64,000 bases of DNA from contig NZ_PNHL01000005.1 in the NCBI RefSeq assembly GCF_002871795.1, forward strand, positions 186,001 through 250,000, in the 5' to 3' direction. The stretch's first letter is position 1. Every line of letters begins with the position of its first letter. Source of the DNA: Brachybacterium sp. UMB0905. Its GTDB lineage: Bacteria > Actinomycetota > Actinomycetes > Actinomycetales > Dermabacteraceae. Below the pieces are notes generated by a model. The model was not told where the DNA came from and made no database searches. It saw nothing but the letters and a program-made list of their open reading frames with translations. The translations under genes and the position numbers were made by a program. This document shows positions 33,744 through 42,892 of the stretch, in pieces.

Positions 33744-35939
33744 TCACGGCTCGCCGCGCCGCCACAGTGCTGAGGGCGACCACACCACCTTGCCGAAGTC
33801 CAGCACCAGAGCAGGGACCAGCAGGGTGCGCACCACGAAGGTGTCCAACAGCACGCCGAAAGCGACGATGAACGCCAGCTGCACGAGGAACAGGATCGGG
33901 ATCACGCTGAGTGCCGCGAAGGTCGCGGCCAGCACGATCCCGGCCGAGGAGATCACCCCGCCGGTCACCGCGAGACCGCGGATCACGCCCTCGCGGGTGC
34001 CATGGATGAGCGATTCCTCCCGGACCCGGGTCATGAGGAAGATGTTGTAGTCGATCCCGAGGGCCACCAGGAATACAAAACCGTACAGCGGCACCGCCGG
34101 ATCCGCGCCCGGGAAGTCCAGCAGGTGGTTGAACACGAGGGCGGAGACGCCCATCGCGGTGCCGAAGGACAGCACCGTGGTGGCGATCAGCAGCAGCGGC
34201 GCCAGGATTGAGCGCAGCAGCAGCATGAGGATCAGCGTGATGACCACCAGCACCACCGGGATGATGAGCGCCCGGTCCGCTGCGGAGGTGTCATTGGTGT
34301 CCACCCCGGTGGCTGTCTCCCCGCCCACCAGGGCGTCATGGCCCTGGGACGCGAGCTCGGTGCGAGTGCTGCGGACGACGTCCTCCGCTGCCGCGGAGTC
34401 GGGCGCAGCGTCGAGCGTGGCCTGCAGCAGCACGTGTCCGTCGACGACGGTCGGCTCCGGGGCCGGGGTGCCGGGCGGGCCGAGCGGCTGGATCCCATCG
34501 GCGGTCACAGGGGCCGCTCCGCTGGGGGAGTCCGCCGCGGTCACGGACACATCGCTCACGCCGTCCATCTCCCGCAGCAGATCCGCGATCTCCTGCAGCT
34601 CCTCCTTCGGGGCGATGACCTGCATGGGCGAGCCGGCACCGCCTGGGAAGTGCTCGGACAGGGCCGCCTGTCCCTCGCGGGCCGCTGAGCTGCCGAGCAC
34701 GAACTCGGACTGCGGGACCCCGTCGGCCTTCAGCTGCAGCGCCCCGGCGCAGCCGATCGCGAGGACCAGCGCGGTGAGGATCCACAGGGGGCGGGGGCGC
34801 CGAGGCACCCACTGGGCGATCCTGCCCCAGATCCCGTGCTCGGCCGGGTCGGTGGAATCGGACCCGAGCTCCGGATCGAAGCGGGGCCGACGGGGCCAGA
34901 ACGCCACCCGCCCGGTGACATAAAGCAAAGCGGGCAGGAAGGTGAGCGCCGATGCCATCGCGAAGACGATCCCGATCGCGGCCACCGGGCCCAGGGTGGA
35001 GTTGGAGCGCAGATCGGACAGCAGCAGACACAGCAGGCCCGCGATGACTGTCCCACCGGAGGCGAGGATCGGCTCGAGCACGCCCTTGATGGACCGGTTC
35101 GTGGCGGTGAACCGATCACGGGCGTGCCGCAGCTCGTCGCGGTAGCGCGCCACATACAGCAGCGAGTAGTCCGTGGCCGCGCCGATCACCAGGATGAACA
35201 GGATGCCCTGGGTCTGCCCGGACAGCAGCAGGACGTCCCGCGCAGCGAGCTGCCACACCACGAGCAGCGCCACGCACAGGGCGAACATCGAGGTGGACAG
35301 CACGAGGATCGGCAGCAGCACCGAGCGGTAGACGATCACGAGGATGATCCCGACCGCTACCAGCGCCACCACGAGCAGCAGCCCGTCGATACCGGCGAAG
35401 GCATCGGAGAGGTCTGCGCTGAGCGCCGCGGGCCCGGCGACGTGCACCGCGAGGGACGTCGGCAGGTCCTCGGCGAGAGATCCCTGCACCGCCTCGATGC
35501 CCTCGCCCGGATCAGCCTCGGCATCCAGCGGCACGATGATCTGCGCCGCGAGGGCGTCCTCGGAGGGCAGCGGCGGGGAGACGTCCTCGGTCACGAGCTC
35601 GAGATCCGCGAGGTTCTCCGCGGCCGCAGCGAGCTCCTCGAGGATCTGCTCATCCAGCTCCTGGTCGCTGGTGATCACGACGAACAGCGGCAGGGCATCG
35701 CTGTCTCGGAAGTCATCGGCCAGCTCCTGCACCTGGGTGGCCTCTGCCGACTCGGGCAGGTAGGTGGTGCGGTCATCGCTCGAGACCTCGCCGACGCGGC
35801 CGAACAGGGGGCCACCGAGGGAGGCGCCGATCAGCCACACGAGGATCAGGACAGTGGGGATGACGATCCGCAGCCAGCGAGGGGGAGCGAGTTTCTGCAC
35901 CCGGTGGGTGGGCCCGTCGGGGCGGGTGCGCTTGGACAT
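33744..35939 (-). CDS. MMPL/RND-family transporter
   Basis: This 731-residue membrane protein has the two-fold RND layout: one helix, a large outer domain, five helices (GIDGLLLVVALVAVGIILVIVY onward), then the same again. The proton-relay-like GAATDYSLLYVARYRDE and the second-half ALGIDYNIFLMTRVREE are present. MMPL proteins export lipids or drugs. It is divergent from a marR gene across 101 bp, which suggests that MarR controls it. The ribosome site is AGGAGG. Confidence 0.93.
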   Translation of the reverse strand: MSKRTRPDGPTHRVQKLAPPRWLRIVIPTVLILVWLIGASLGGPLFGRVGEVSSDDRTTYLPESAEATQVQELADDFRDSDALPLFVVITSDQELDEQILEELAAAAENLADLELVTEDVSPPLPSEDALAAQIIVPLDAEADPGEGIEAVQGSLAEDLPTSLAVHVAGPAALSADLSDAFAGIDGLLLVVALVAVGIILVIVYRSVLLPILVLSTSMFALCVALLVVWQLAARDVLLLSGQTQGILFILVIGAATDYSLLYVARYRDELRHARDRFTATNRSIKGVLEPILASGGTVIAGLLCLLLSDLRSNSTLGPVAAIGIVFAMASALTFLPALLYVTGRVAFWPRRPRFDPELGSDSTDPAEHGIWGRIAQWVPRRPRPLWILTALVLAIGCAGALQLKADGVPQSEFVLGSSAAREGQAALSEHFPGGAGSPMQVIAPKEELQEIADLLREMDGVSDVSVTAADSPSGAAPVTADGIQPLGPPGTPAPEPTVVDGHVLLQATLDAAPDSAAAEDVVRSTRTELASQGHDALVGGETATGVDTNDTSAADRALIIPVVLVVITLILMLLLRSILAPLLLIATTVLSFGTAMGVSALVFNHLLDFPGADPAVPLYGFVFLVALGIDYNIFLMTRVREESLIHGTREGVIRGLAVTGGVISSAGIVLAATFAALSVIPILFLVQLAFIVAFGVLLDTFVVRTLLVPALVLDFGKVVWSPSALWRRGEP

Positions 35940-35987
35940 CGGGGCCTCCTGGAACGGCGGGGGAGCGGCCCCAGTCTCCCATAGGTC

Positions 35988-36004
35988 TCTCTCCCGGCGA
36001 GAGA
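35988..36004. promoter_or_regulatory. Inverted repeat between MMPL and marR genes
   Basis: TCTCTC - CCGGC - GAGAGA lies in the divergent 101-bp region and would overlap the promoter zone of both genes. It is a plausible operator for the adjacent MarR protein. Confidence 0.4.
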
Positions 36005-36028
36005 ACTTACCGGGCTGGTAGGCCTGGG

Positions 36029-36034
36029 TAGGAT
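36029..36034 (+). promoter_or_regulatory. -10 hexamer TAGGAT of marR
   Basis: TAGGAT is exactly six bases before the ATG at 36041, with no ribosome site, indicating a leaderless transcript. Confidence 0.55.
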
Positions 36035-36040
36035 CCCGCC

Positions 36041-36649
36041 ATGATGACCCCCTCCGCTGGCGCCGATGAGGACCGTGCCCCGACGGCGCCCGCGGAGTAC
36101 ACCCTGGGCGGAAGTGACCCGGCGGGCCTGCTGAGTGCAGCCCATGGGCTGCGGCCCAAGGACATCGAGAGCGTGGACCGCCTCATGGGCGCGATGGCGC
36201 AGCTGCGGGACGCCGAACGCGAGCTCAGCGAAGCCTCCTCGCGCTACATGCAGCTCGGCTCGACGGATATGCGCGCCCTGCACTTCCTCATCATGTGCGA
36301 GAACACCCGTCAGCTCGCCACGCCCGGTGCGATCTCGCGGCGCCTGGAGCTTTCGAGCGCAGCGACCACCAAGCTTCTGGACCGCCTCGAGGCGGCTGGC
36401 CATGTGGCGCGTGAGCCGCACCCCTCGGATCGGCGAACCGTGGTAGTGCGGATCAGTCCCTCCACCCGCGCGGCCGCGGAGCGGACCGTCGGCGCCGTGC
36501 AGTCCCGACGGGTGGAAGCCGTCAGTCGCTTGACCCCTGCCGAGCGCGAGACCGTCACCGCGTTCCTCCTGGACCTCGCACGCCTGCTCGACGTGAGCGA
36601 TGTCGACTGGGCGCAGGGGCCGACGGCGCCGTCGCCCACGGATCCCTGA
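36041..36649 (+). CDS. MarR-family transcriptional regulator
   Basis: This 202-residue regulator carries a winged helix-turn-helix at residues about 85-150: PGAISRRLELSSAATTKLLDRLEAAGHVAREPHPSDRRTVVVRIS. The wing DRRTVVV is typical of MarR. The N-terminal 40 residues are a low-complexity extension. It is divergent from an MMPL exporter, suggesting local repression relieved by the exported compound. A strong terminator follows. Confidence 0.93.
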   Translation: MMTPSAGADEDRAPTAPAEYTLGGSDPAGLLSAAHGLRPKDIESVDRLMGAMAQLRDAERELSEASSRYMQLGSTDMRALHFLIMCENTRQLATPGAISRRLELSSAATTKLLDRLEAAGHVAREPHPSDRRTVVVRISPSTRAAAERTVGAVQSRRVEAVSRLTPAERETVTAFLLDLARLLDVSDVDWAQGPTAPSPTDP

Positions 36650-36665
36650 GCGGCACCAGACGACA

Positions 36666-36708
36666 AAGGCCGCCGACCAGTATTTCAACTGGTCAGCGGC
36701 CTTCTTTT
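36666..36708. terminator. Bidirectional terminator between marR and tRNA-Pro
   Basis: An 8+7-bp stem interrupted by one C/A mismatch (36666-36681 with 36688-36703), a 6-base loop and CTTTT on the plus strand. On the minus strand it lies four bases beyond the tRNA 3' end, so it can serve both. Confidence 0.85.
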
Positions 36709-36711
36709 GCG

Positions 36712-36785
<74 letters not shown>

Positions 36786-36968
36786 CGGATTCTCCGTCGC
36801 CGGAGAACCAGGGGATACCTTACCCCCGCAGCGACGCGAAAAGCGAATCGACGAGCGCGTGACCTGCGGCACCTGTGTCGTCCCCAGCGGCGCGGGGCGC
36901 GGTGCGATAGTGAGGTTCGTGAGCCCGGTGCACATCCCGTGCGCCGCACGCCACCGCAGGAGGAGCCG

Positions 36969-37796
36969 ATGGTCGACGAGAACGCACTGCAGCACTGGCG
37001 GGACGCTCTCGCCGAGCAGCCCTCGGGCTGGGACTTCTCGAGCATCACCGGCTACCGGGAGGGCCAGCTGCCCTGGCGCTGGGAGACCCAGGTGGAGAAC
37101 CTCGCCGCAATGGCGGATCGCGTACTGGACCTGGGAACCGGCGGGGGAGAGATGCTCGCGCAGCTGGCCCCGCTGCTGCCCGACGGCACACTCGCCACGG
37201 AAGGCTGGGAGCCGAACCTCCCCATCGCCCGCGAGCGTCTCGCGCCGCTCGGCATCGAGGTGGCGCGCTATGACGCCGACCAGCCCGGCGCGCTGCTGCC
37301 GGTCGAAGCGGGGGCATTCGACCTCATCCTCGCGCGGCATGAGCCCTACGACCCCGCCGAGATCGCCCGCGTCCTGCGGGCCGACGGCGTGCTGCTGACC
37401 CAGCAGGTCGGCGCCGATGACCTCCATGAGATCCGCGCAGCCTTCGGAATGCCGCCGCACGAACAGGAGGTGAGCCTCGAGAGCGCGGTGCGCGAGCTCA
37501 CCGCGGCAGGACTGCGCGTGGACCGGGCCGAGCCGTTCCATGGCCACTACGAGTTCGACGATGTGGCGAGCCTGCTCGCCTATCTGCGGCGCGTGCCCTG
37601 GGATGCTCCCGCGGACCTTGATGTCGACCGCCACCGCGAAGTCCTCGAATCCCTCCATGAACAGATGCGGCACGGCCCGCTCACCGCAACGCTGTCCCGC
37701 TTCCAGATCCTGGCCCGGGCGCCGCAGGCGCCCGATGAAGGGCGCACGGACTTCTCGATGCTGCTTGGGGAGGACCTCGATGTCCCGCAGGTGTGA
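36969..37796 (+). CDS. SAM-dependent methyltransferase (class I)
   Basis: This 275-residue protein has a Rossmann-like methyltransferase core: motif I VLDLGTGGGEML near residue 55, then TEGWEPNLPIARERL and a motif-IV-like DLILARHEPYDPAEIARVL. The substrate is unknown. The ATG at 36969 has the ribosome site AGGAGGAG five bases upstream; an upstream in-frame ATG is less well placed. Confidence 0.88.
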   Translation: MVDENALQHWRDALAEQPSGWDFSSITGYREGQLPWRWETQVENLAAMADRVLDLGTGGGEMLAQLAPLLPDGTLATEGWEPNLPIARERLAPLGIEVARYDADQPGALLPVEAGAFDLILARHEPYDPAEIARVLRADGVLLTQQVGADDLHEIRAAFGMPPHEQEVSLESAVRELTAAGLRVDRAEPFHGHYEFDDVASLLAYLRRVPWDAPADLDVDRHREVLESLHEQMRHGPLTATLSRFQILARAPQAPDEGRTDFSMLLGEDLDVPQV

Positions 37797-37854
37797 TGTC
37801 CGGCGGCGTGGACCTCTGCCCGCGGTTCGACCCACGCTGCTGCGCATCCCGGCC

Positions 37855-37860
37855 TAGTCT
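37855..37860 (+). promoter_or_regulatory. -10 hexamer TAGTCT of the DUF881 unit
   Basis: TAGTCT lies exactly six bases before the ATG at 37867, with no ribosome site, predicting a leaderless mRNA for the DUF881-DUF1290-DUF881 operon. Confidence 0.55.
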
Positions 37861-37866
37861 GCTGGT

Positions 37867-38781
37867 ATGCGCGCAACTGGGTGGAGGTCGCGGCCGACGC
37901 GGACCACATTGCACGGTGAGACGCCGTACTCGCCGACGTCGCTGCTGCGCGCCCTTACCGCCGACCCCTACCAGGTCGATCCGCTGCGCGCGCAGAACGA
38001 TCCCGCCGCGGAGCCGACGCCTCCGGACACGCCCGCTACTCGCACGGTGACGTTGCTGCTGGCCATCGCCCTGGGATTCACCGTCGTCATCGCGGTGGCC
38101 GATCTGCGGGCCGAGGCCACCTCCGCCGATGGGCCGCGGGCCCTGCTCGAGCAGGAAGTGCGCGACAGCCGCGCCGAGGTGGCGGAGCTCGAGACGCTGC
38201 AGGAAGAGCTCGAAGGGCAGATCGCTGAGCACCAGCAGACCGTGCTCGAACGGGAGGACTCCGGTTCCGCCGAACGACTCGCCGAGGCCGAGGGCTCCGG
38301 CGCGGCCGTCGCCATGGAAGGCCCCGGCGCCGTCCTCGTGCTCGAGGACTCCGCACCGCTGCCCTCAGCCTCCGGCTCCGGGGTGATCAATCGCGTCATG
38401 GACGCCGATGTGCAGGTCGCGGTGAACGGCCTGTGGGCAGCGGGGGCGGAAGCGATCGCAGTCAACGGCCAGCGGATCTCTGCCACGAGCGCGATCCGCA
38501 CCGCAGGGTCCGCGATCCTCGTGGACTTCCGCCCCTTATCCCCGCCGTACCGCATCACCGCCCTCGGCGAGACGACCGCGCTGCAGGAGGCCTTTACCGC
38601 CGGCGAAGCGGGCGCGTACTTCGATGAGCTCACCACGCGCTACGGCATCTCCGTCAGCTGGGAGACACCGGACCAGCTGACCGTTCCCGCCCGCCCCATC
38701 GGGACGCTGCGCGAAGCTGCGCGGGTCCCGGAGGCCGGGGATCAGCCCGCCCCCGACCAGACTCAGGAGGACCCCTCGTGA
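37867..38781 (+). CDS. DUF881-family membrane-anchored protein
   Basis: This 304-residue protein has a cytoplasmic 60-residue N-terminus, one helix (TVTLLLAIALGFTVVIAVADL), a coiled coil (residues about 95-140, EQEVRDSRAEVAELETLQEEL) and the DUF881 domain (GPGAVLVLEDS, VQVAVNGLWAAGAEAIAVNGQRI). It resembles the first gene of the mycobacterial Rv1823-Rv1825 cluster. Rv1825-type proteins have been linked to cell-wall hydrolase control, but the role here is unproven. Its stop overlaps the next gene (GTGA). Confidence 0.88.
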   Translation: MRATGWRSRPTRTTLHGETPYSPTSLLRALTADPYQVDPLRAQNDPAAEPTPPDTPATRTVTLLLAIALGFTVVIAVADLRAEATSADGPRALLEQEVRDSRAEVAELETLQEELEGQIAEHQQTVLEREDSGSAERLAEAEGSGAAVAMEGPGAVLVLEDSAPLPSASGSGVINRVMDADVQVAVNGLWAAGAEAIAVNGQRISATSAIRTAGSAILVDFRPLSPPYRITALGETTALQEAFTAGEAGAYFDELTTRYGISVSWETPDQLTVPARPIGTLREAARVPEAGDQPAPDQTQEDPS

Positions 38782-39110
38782 TCGCCATCATCGGATTGGT
38801 GCTGGGTGTGCTGCTCGGCATCTGGCTGCAGCCGGATGTACCGGTCTTCCTGCAGCCGTACCTGCCGATCGCCGTGGTCGCCGCCCTCGACACTTTGGCC
38901 GGGGGTCTGCGCGCGAGCCTGGACGGCGCCTTCGACGCGCACGTGTTCATCACCTCGTTCCTGTTCAACGTCCTCATCGCAGCATTCCTGGTGTTCCTCG
39001 GCGACCAGCTGGGGGTGGGACCGCAGCTGTCCACCGCCGTGATCGTAGTGCTGGGCATCCGCATCTTCTCCAACGCTGCGGCGATCCGCCGACAGCTGTT
39101 CCGGTCATGA
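38778..39110 (+). CDS. sbp: Small basic protein family membrane protein (DUF1290)
   Basis: A 110-residue protein with three hydrophobic segments, opening IAIIGLVLGVLLGIWLQP, containing VVAALDTLAGGLRASLDGAFDAHVFITSF and ending in VVLGIRIFSNAAAIRRQLF. This matches the Sbp/DUF1290 family found beside divisome genes or DUF881 genes in Gram-positives. It overlaps the genes on both sides. Confidence 0.9.
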   Translation: MIAIIGLVLGVLLGIWLQPDVPVFLQPYLPIAVVAALDTLAGGLRASLDGAFDAHVFITSFLFNVLIAAFLVFLGDQLGVGPQLSTAVIVVLGIRIFSNAAAIRRQLFRS

Positions 39111-39859
39111 GCGACGGGACGCGGATCCCGGCGGACCGGGAACAGCAGCGGCTGGTGTGGCGGCGCCTGCGCGGCACCCTGGCGCCGCGTGCGAACTGGT
39201 CGCAGGCCATCGTGGGAATCCTCTGCCTGCTGCTGGGGATGACGTTCGCGGTGCAGGTCAGTCAGGATGATGACTCCCTCGAAGGGGTCTCCCAGCAGGA
39301 GCTCGTGCGATTGCTGGACGAGTCCGGGCGGCACGTCTCCGACCTCGAGGTGGAGAATGCGGAGCTCGACAGCACCTTGCGCACCCTGCAGAGCGATGAC
39401 GAAGGGGCCGTGGCCGCCCGCGAGGCCGCTCGCAAACGCCTGGACGATCTCGAGATCCTCGCCGGCACAGTGCCTGCCCAGGGCCGCGGCGTGATGGTCT
39501 CCATCGCGGACCCCGAGCGGGCCGTGAAGGCCTCAACGCTGCTGGGTGTCGTGCAGGAGCTGCGCAATGCCGGTGCGGAGGTGATCCAGATCGGCGAGGT
39601 CCGGGTGATCGCCTCGACCTCCATCACCACCTCACCGGATGGCGCGCTGCTGGTGGATGGGGTCTCTATCGCATCGCCGTACACGGTGCTCGCCATCGGT
39701 GATCCGGCCGTGATGGAGCCCGCCCTGCGCATTCCAGGTGGCGCCGCGGACTCCGTGGCCTCCGACGGGGGGACCCTCGCCGTGGCGGCCGAGGAGGAGA
39801 TCCAGATCGACGCCGTGGTGACTCCCCAAAAACCGGAGCACGCCAGCCCGGTCAAATGA
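39107..39859 (+). CDS. DUF881-family membrane-anchored protein (second copy)
   Basis: A 250-residue paralogue of the protein at 37867: a single helix (AIVGILCLLLGMTFAVQV), a coiled coil (SQQELVRLLDESGRHVSDLEVENAEL) and the DUF881 domain (GRGVMVSIADPE, LGVVQELRNAGAEVIQIG, TSITTSPDGALLVDG). The start overlaps the stop of the DUF1290 gene (ATGA). The two DUF881 proteins could form a hetero-oligomer with the small basic protein in the membrane. Confidence 0.9.
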   Translation: MSDGTRIPADREQQRLVWRRLRGTLAPRANWSQAIVGILCLLLGMTFAVQVSQDDDSLEGVSQQELVRLLDESGRHVSDLEVENAELDSTLRTLQSDDEGAVAAREAARKRLDDLEILAGTVPAQGRGVMVSIADPERAVKASTLLGVVQELRNAGAEVIQIGEVRVIASTSITTSPDGALLVDGVSIASPYTVLAIGDPAVMEPALRIPGGAADSVASDGGTLAVAAEEEIQIDAVVTPQKPEHASPVK

Positions 39860-39986
39860 TCGTCAAGGCTTGGCCTGTCCTCGCTGTTGAGGGACCAATG
39901 CCCGGGCCCGACATGCGAGGATAGAGGGGCTCGACCCCGCGGTGAGGATGACCCGGGCGCGTGGCGATGAAGGAAAGGGGTGCGCG

Positions 39987-40430
39987 GTGGCAGACAACAC
40001 CGAGTGGAACGACGCGAATCTCGACCACACGTCGAAGCTCAGCGCGATCTCCCCCAGCGACCCGCTGGAGGAGCAGGAGCCGAGCCTGTCGGCGCAGGAT
40101 CACCGCGCCATCGACAACCTCCCCCCGCGCACCGCCCTGCTGATCGTGCGCAAGGGCCCGAACCTGGGCGCACGGTTCCTCCTGGACTCCGACACCACCG
40201 TGGCCGGGCGGCACCCCAAGAGCGAGATCTTCCTCGATGACGTGACGGTCTCTCGCAAGCATGCCGCCTTCGTGCGCGATGGCGAGGGCTTCGTCGTGCG
40301 GGACCTGGGCTCCCTCAACGGCACCTATGTGCACGGTGAGCGCGTGGATGAGGCTCGCCTGGAGTCCGGTCAGGATGTCCAGATCGGCAAGTACCGGCTG
40401 ACGTACCACCCGTTCCACGGGACGGCCTGA
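39987..40430 (+). CDS. GarA/OdhI-like FHA-domain protein
   Basis: This 147-residue protein has a C-terminal FHA domain (TVAGRHPKSEIFLDDVTVSRKHAAF ... VRDLGSLNGTYVHGERV) with the phosphothreonine-binding Arg, Ser and Asn. In mycobacteria and corynebacteria the homologue, phosphorylated at an N-terminal ETTS motif by Pkn kinases, inhibits 2-oxoglutarate dehydrogenase and tunes glutamate metabolism. Here the matching N-terminal stretch reads DHTSKLS. GTG 39987 is the likely start. A MerR gene follows after four bases, as in M. tuberculosis Rv1827-Rv1828. Confidence 0.9.
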   Translation: MADNTEWNDANLDHTSKLSAISPSDPLEEQEPSLSAQDHRAIDNLPPRTALLIVRKGPNLGARFLLDSDTTVAGRHPKSEIFLDDVTVSRKHAAFVRDGEGFVVRDLGSLNGTYVHGERVDEARLESGQDVQIGKYRLTYHPFHGTA

Positions 40431-40434
40431 GCCG

Positions 40435-41124
40435 GTGGCGGCATCCGCCTCGCGGCAGAGCGCGGCCGGTGGTGCCCGGCTGAGCATCGGCCAGGTGCTG
40501 CAGCTGCTGCGCGATGAGTTCCCCGACCTCGCGCACTCCAAGCTCCACTACCTGGAGTCCGAGGGCCTGATCCAGCCCTCGCGCACCCCATCGGGCTACC
40601 GCAAGTACTCGCGCGAGGACGTGGAGCGCCTGCAGTTCGTGCTGCGGGCCCAGCGGGATCGCTTCTGGCCGCTCAAGGTCATCAAGGAGCATCTGCTCGA
40701 GCACGGCGTGGACAGCGAGGTCACCTCGATCGCCTCCCGTCCCGGCCCCAGCGCCACCCTGCAGCCTGTGCGGTTGGACCGGCGCGGTCTGCTGCGTGAG
40801 GCCGCCGTGGAGGATGATTTCCTCACCGAGCTCGAACAGTTCGGGATGCTTCAGGCCGATGCCCTCTTCTACGGCGCGGCCGAGCTGGAGATCGTGCGGG
40901 CGGCTCGCGCGCTGGCCGACGTCGGGCTGCATCCCCGGCATCTGGTGATGGTGCGCACCTCCGCGGAGCGCGAGGCCCATATGATCCGCTCGGTGGCCCG
41001 GCCGCGCAGCCGTTCCGGTGACGCTGCGGCCCGCGGGGAGGCGGAGGACCTCGCGCGTGACCTCGCCGAATCGATGAACTCCCTGCATGCCGCACTACTG
41101 CGCACTACGCTGCGACAGCCCTGA
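40435..41124 (+). CDS. MerR-family regulator (Rv1828-like)
   Basis: This 229-residue regulator has an N-terminal MerR helix-turn-helix (LSIGQVLQLLRDEFPDLAHSKLHYLESEGLIQPSRTPSGYRKYSREDVERL), a linker and a C-terminal dimer/effector-like domain. No metal-binding cysteines are present. It lies directly after the FHA gene, the order seen in mycobacteria. Confidence 0.92.
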   Translation: MAASASRQSAAGGARLSIGQVLQLLRDEFPDLAHSKLHYLESEGLIQPSRTPSGYRKYSREDVERLQFVLRAQRDRFWPLKVIKEHLLEHGVDSEVTSIASRPGPSATLQPVRLDRRGLLREAAVEDDFLTELEQFGMLQADALFYGAAELEIVRAARALADVGLHPRHLVMVRTSAEREAHMIRSVARPRSRSGDAAARGEAEDLARDLAESMNSLHAALLRTTLRQP

Positions 41125-41287
41125 CCCGCCGCGCGCCGTCCCGGAGGATCCGGTGTCAAGCTGCCTGCCCGTCATCTGTCCGTGACCTTCAGTGGGCGTG
41201 CCGCGCCCCCGCGCCTGCCTGCGCGCGCTACCCTGGCCTGAGTGCTCTCATCCTTCCCCCTCGGAGAGCCCAGACCCGGAGGTAGCT

Positions 41288-41872
<585 letters not shown>

Positions 41873-41892
41873 GCACCACCCGCATCACTCGC

Positions 41893-41930
41893 CGACGCGG
41901 CCCGTCCCGGGGAAGGGACGGGCCGCGTCG
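41893..41930. terminator. Intrinsic terminator after merR
   Basis: A perfect 16-bp stem (41893-41908 with 41915-41930), loop GGGGAA, followed by CTGTTGT. It lies between convergent genes and may act in both directions. Confidence 0.85.
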
Positions 41931-42008
41931 CTGTTGTCGATGTTGTCGGCGCCGTGCCTGGGCGGCGCCGCGTCTGCGTGGTGCCGTGTCTGGTGCCGCG
42001 ACGCCACC

Positions 42009-42800
42009 TCAGGAGTGCTGTCGCGAGTCCAGCACCGTGCGCAGCAACGCATCGAAGTCCGCGGTGAGCCGCTTGCCCGATGCCCCCTCGTAGCGGTGCA
42101 GGGGAACGGCGCCGCCCTGCGCCTGCTGCAGGCCCACGCGCTCCTCGATCACCGGCTCCAGCACGGCATCGCCGAACAGCTCCCGCAGCTCCGCCAGACG
42201 GTACTGGTGCTCGACCGACCGCGGCCGGTACCGGTTGACGACGATTCCCAGCGGCAGCAGGCGCGGCGCAATGCCGTCCTCCCGCATCTCTCGGGTTAGC
42301 TTGAGCGCCCGATCCGCCGCGGTGACGGCAAAGAAGCCGGGCTCCGAGACGACCATCGACCGGTCCGAGGCAGCCAGCGCCGTCTGCGTCAGCCCATTCA
42401 ACGACGGCGGGCAGTCGATGATCACGAGGTCGTACTGGTGCGTGCGCTTATCCAGTGCCTGGTGCAGGCGCAGCAGCTCCTTCGTGGTGGGCGTGGGGGA
42501 GTCCAGCACCGCCGAGCGCCCGCTGCCGGGAATGATGTCCAGGTGGCTCGCCGCATCATCCGCCCACGGGGTGGATTGGATCGCGCGATCCACGGTCTCG
42601 GTGCGCGGCGAGGAGAGCACCTCGGCGACATCCAGGCCCGTGGCCGGCTCGCCCATCAGACCGAGGGTCGAATCGCCCTGCGGGTCCAGGTCGATCACCA
42701 GGGTGTTCACCTCCTGGTGCAGCGCAGCGGACGCCAGGCCCAGGGTGACGGACGTCTTGCCGACCCCGCCCTTGAGAGAACACACACTCACGATGAACAC
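42009..42800 (-). CDS. ParA-family ATPase (orphan)
   Basis: This 263-residue Walker ATPase has the deviant Walker A SLKGGVGKTSVTLG, VIDLDPQGDSTLGLM and Walker B LVIIDCPPSLNGLT. It differs from the ParA at 21641 and has no ParB partner beside it. The GTG start at 42800 is preceded by TAGACT at exactly six bases. It is divergent from an RNA-methyltransferase-like gene. Its role could be positioning of a protein cargo or plasmid-type partitioning; I cannot decide. Confidence 0.88.
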   Translation of the reverse strand: MFIVSVCSLKGGVGKTSVTLGLASAALHQEVNTLVIDLDPQGDSTLGLMGEPATGLDVAEVLSSPRTETVDRAIQSTPWADDAASHLDIIPGSGRSAVLDSPTPTTKELLRLHQALDKRTHQYDLVIIDCPPSLNGLTQTALAASDRSMVVSEPGFFAVTAADRALKLTREMREDGIAPRLLPLGIVVNRYRPRSVEHQYRLAELRELFGDAVLEPVIEERVGLQQAQGGAVPLHRYEGASGKRLTADFDALLRTVLDSRQHS

Positions 42801-42806
42801 ACCGCG

Positions 42807-42812
42807 AGTCTA
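42807..42812 (-). promoter_or_regulatory. -10 hexamer TAGACT of the orphan parA
   Basis: TAGACT on the minus strand is six bases before the GTG at 42800, with no ribosome site: leaderless pattern. Confidence 0.55.
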
Positions 42813-42892
42813 CCGACCCCGAGGACCTCGCCGGACCGCCGTGACGATAGGGTGCCCACGCGGGGCCCGGCAGCCCCCGGAACGGAGGGAAG

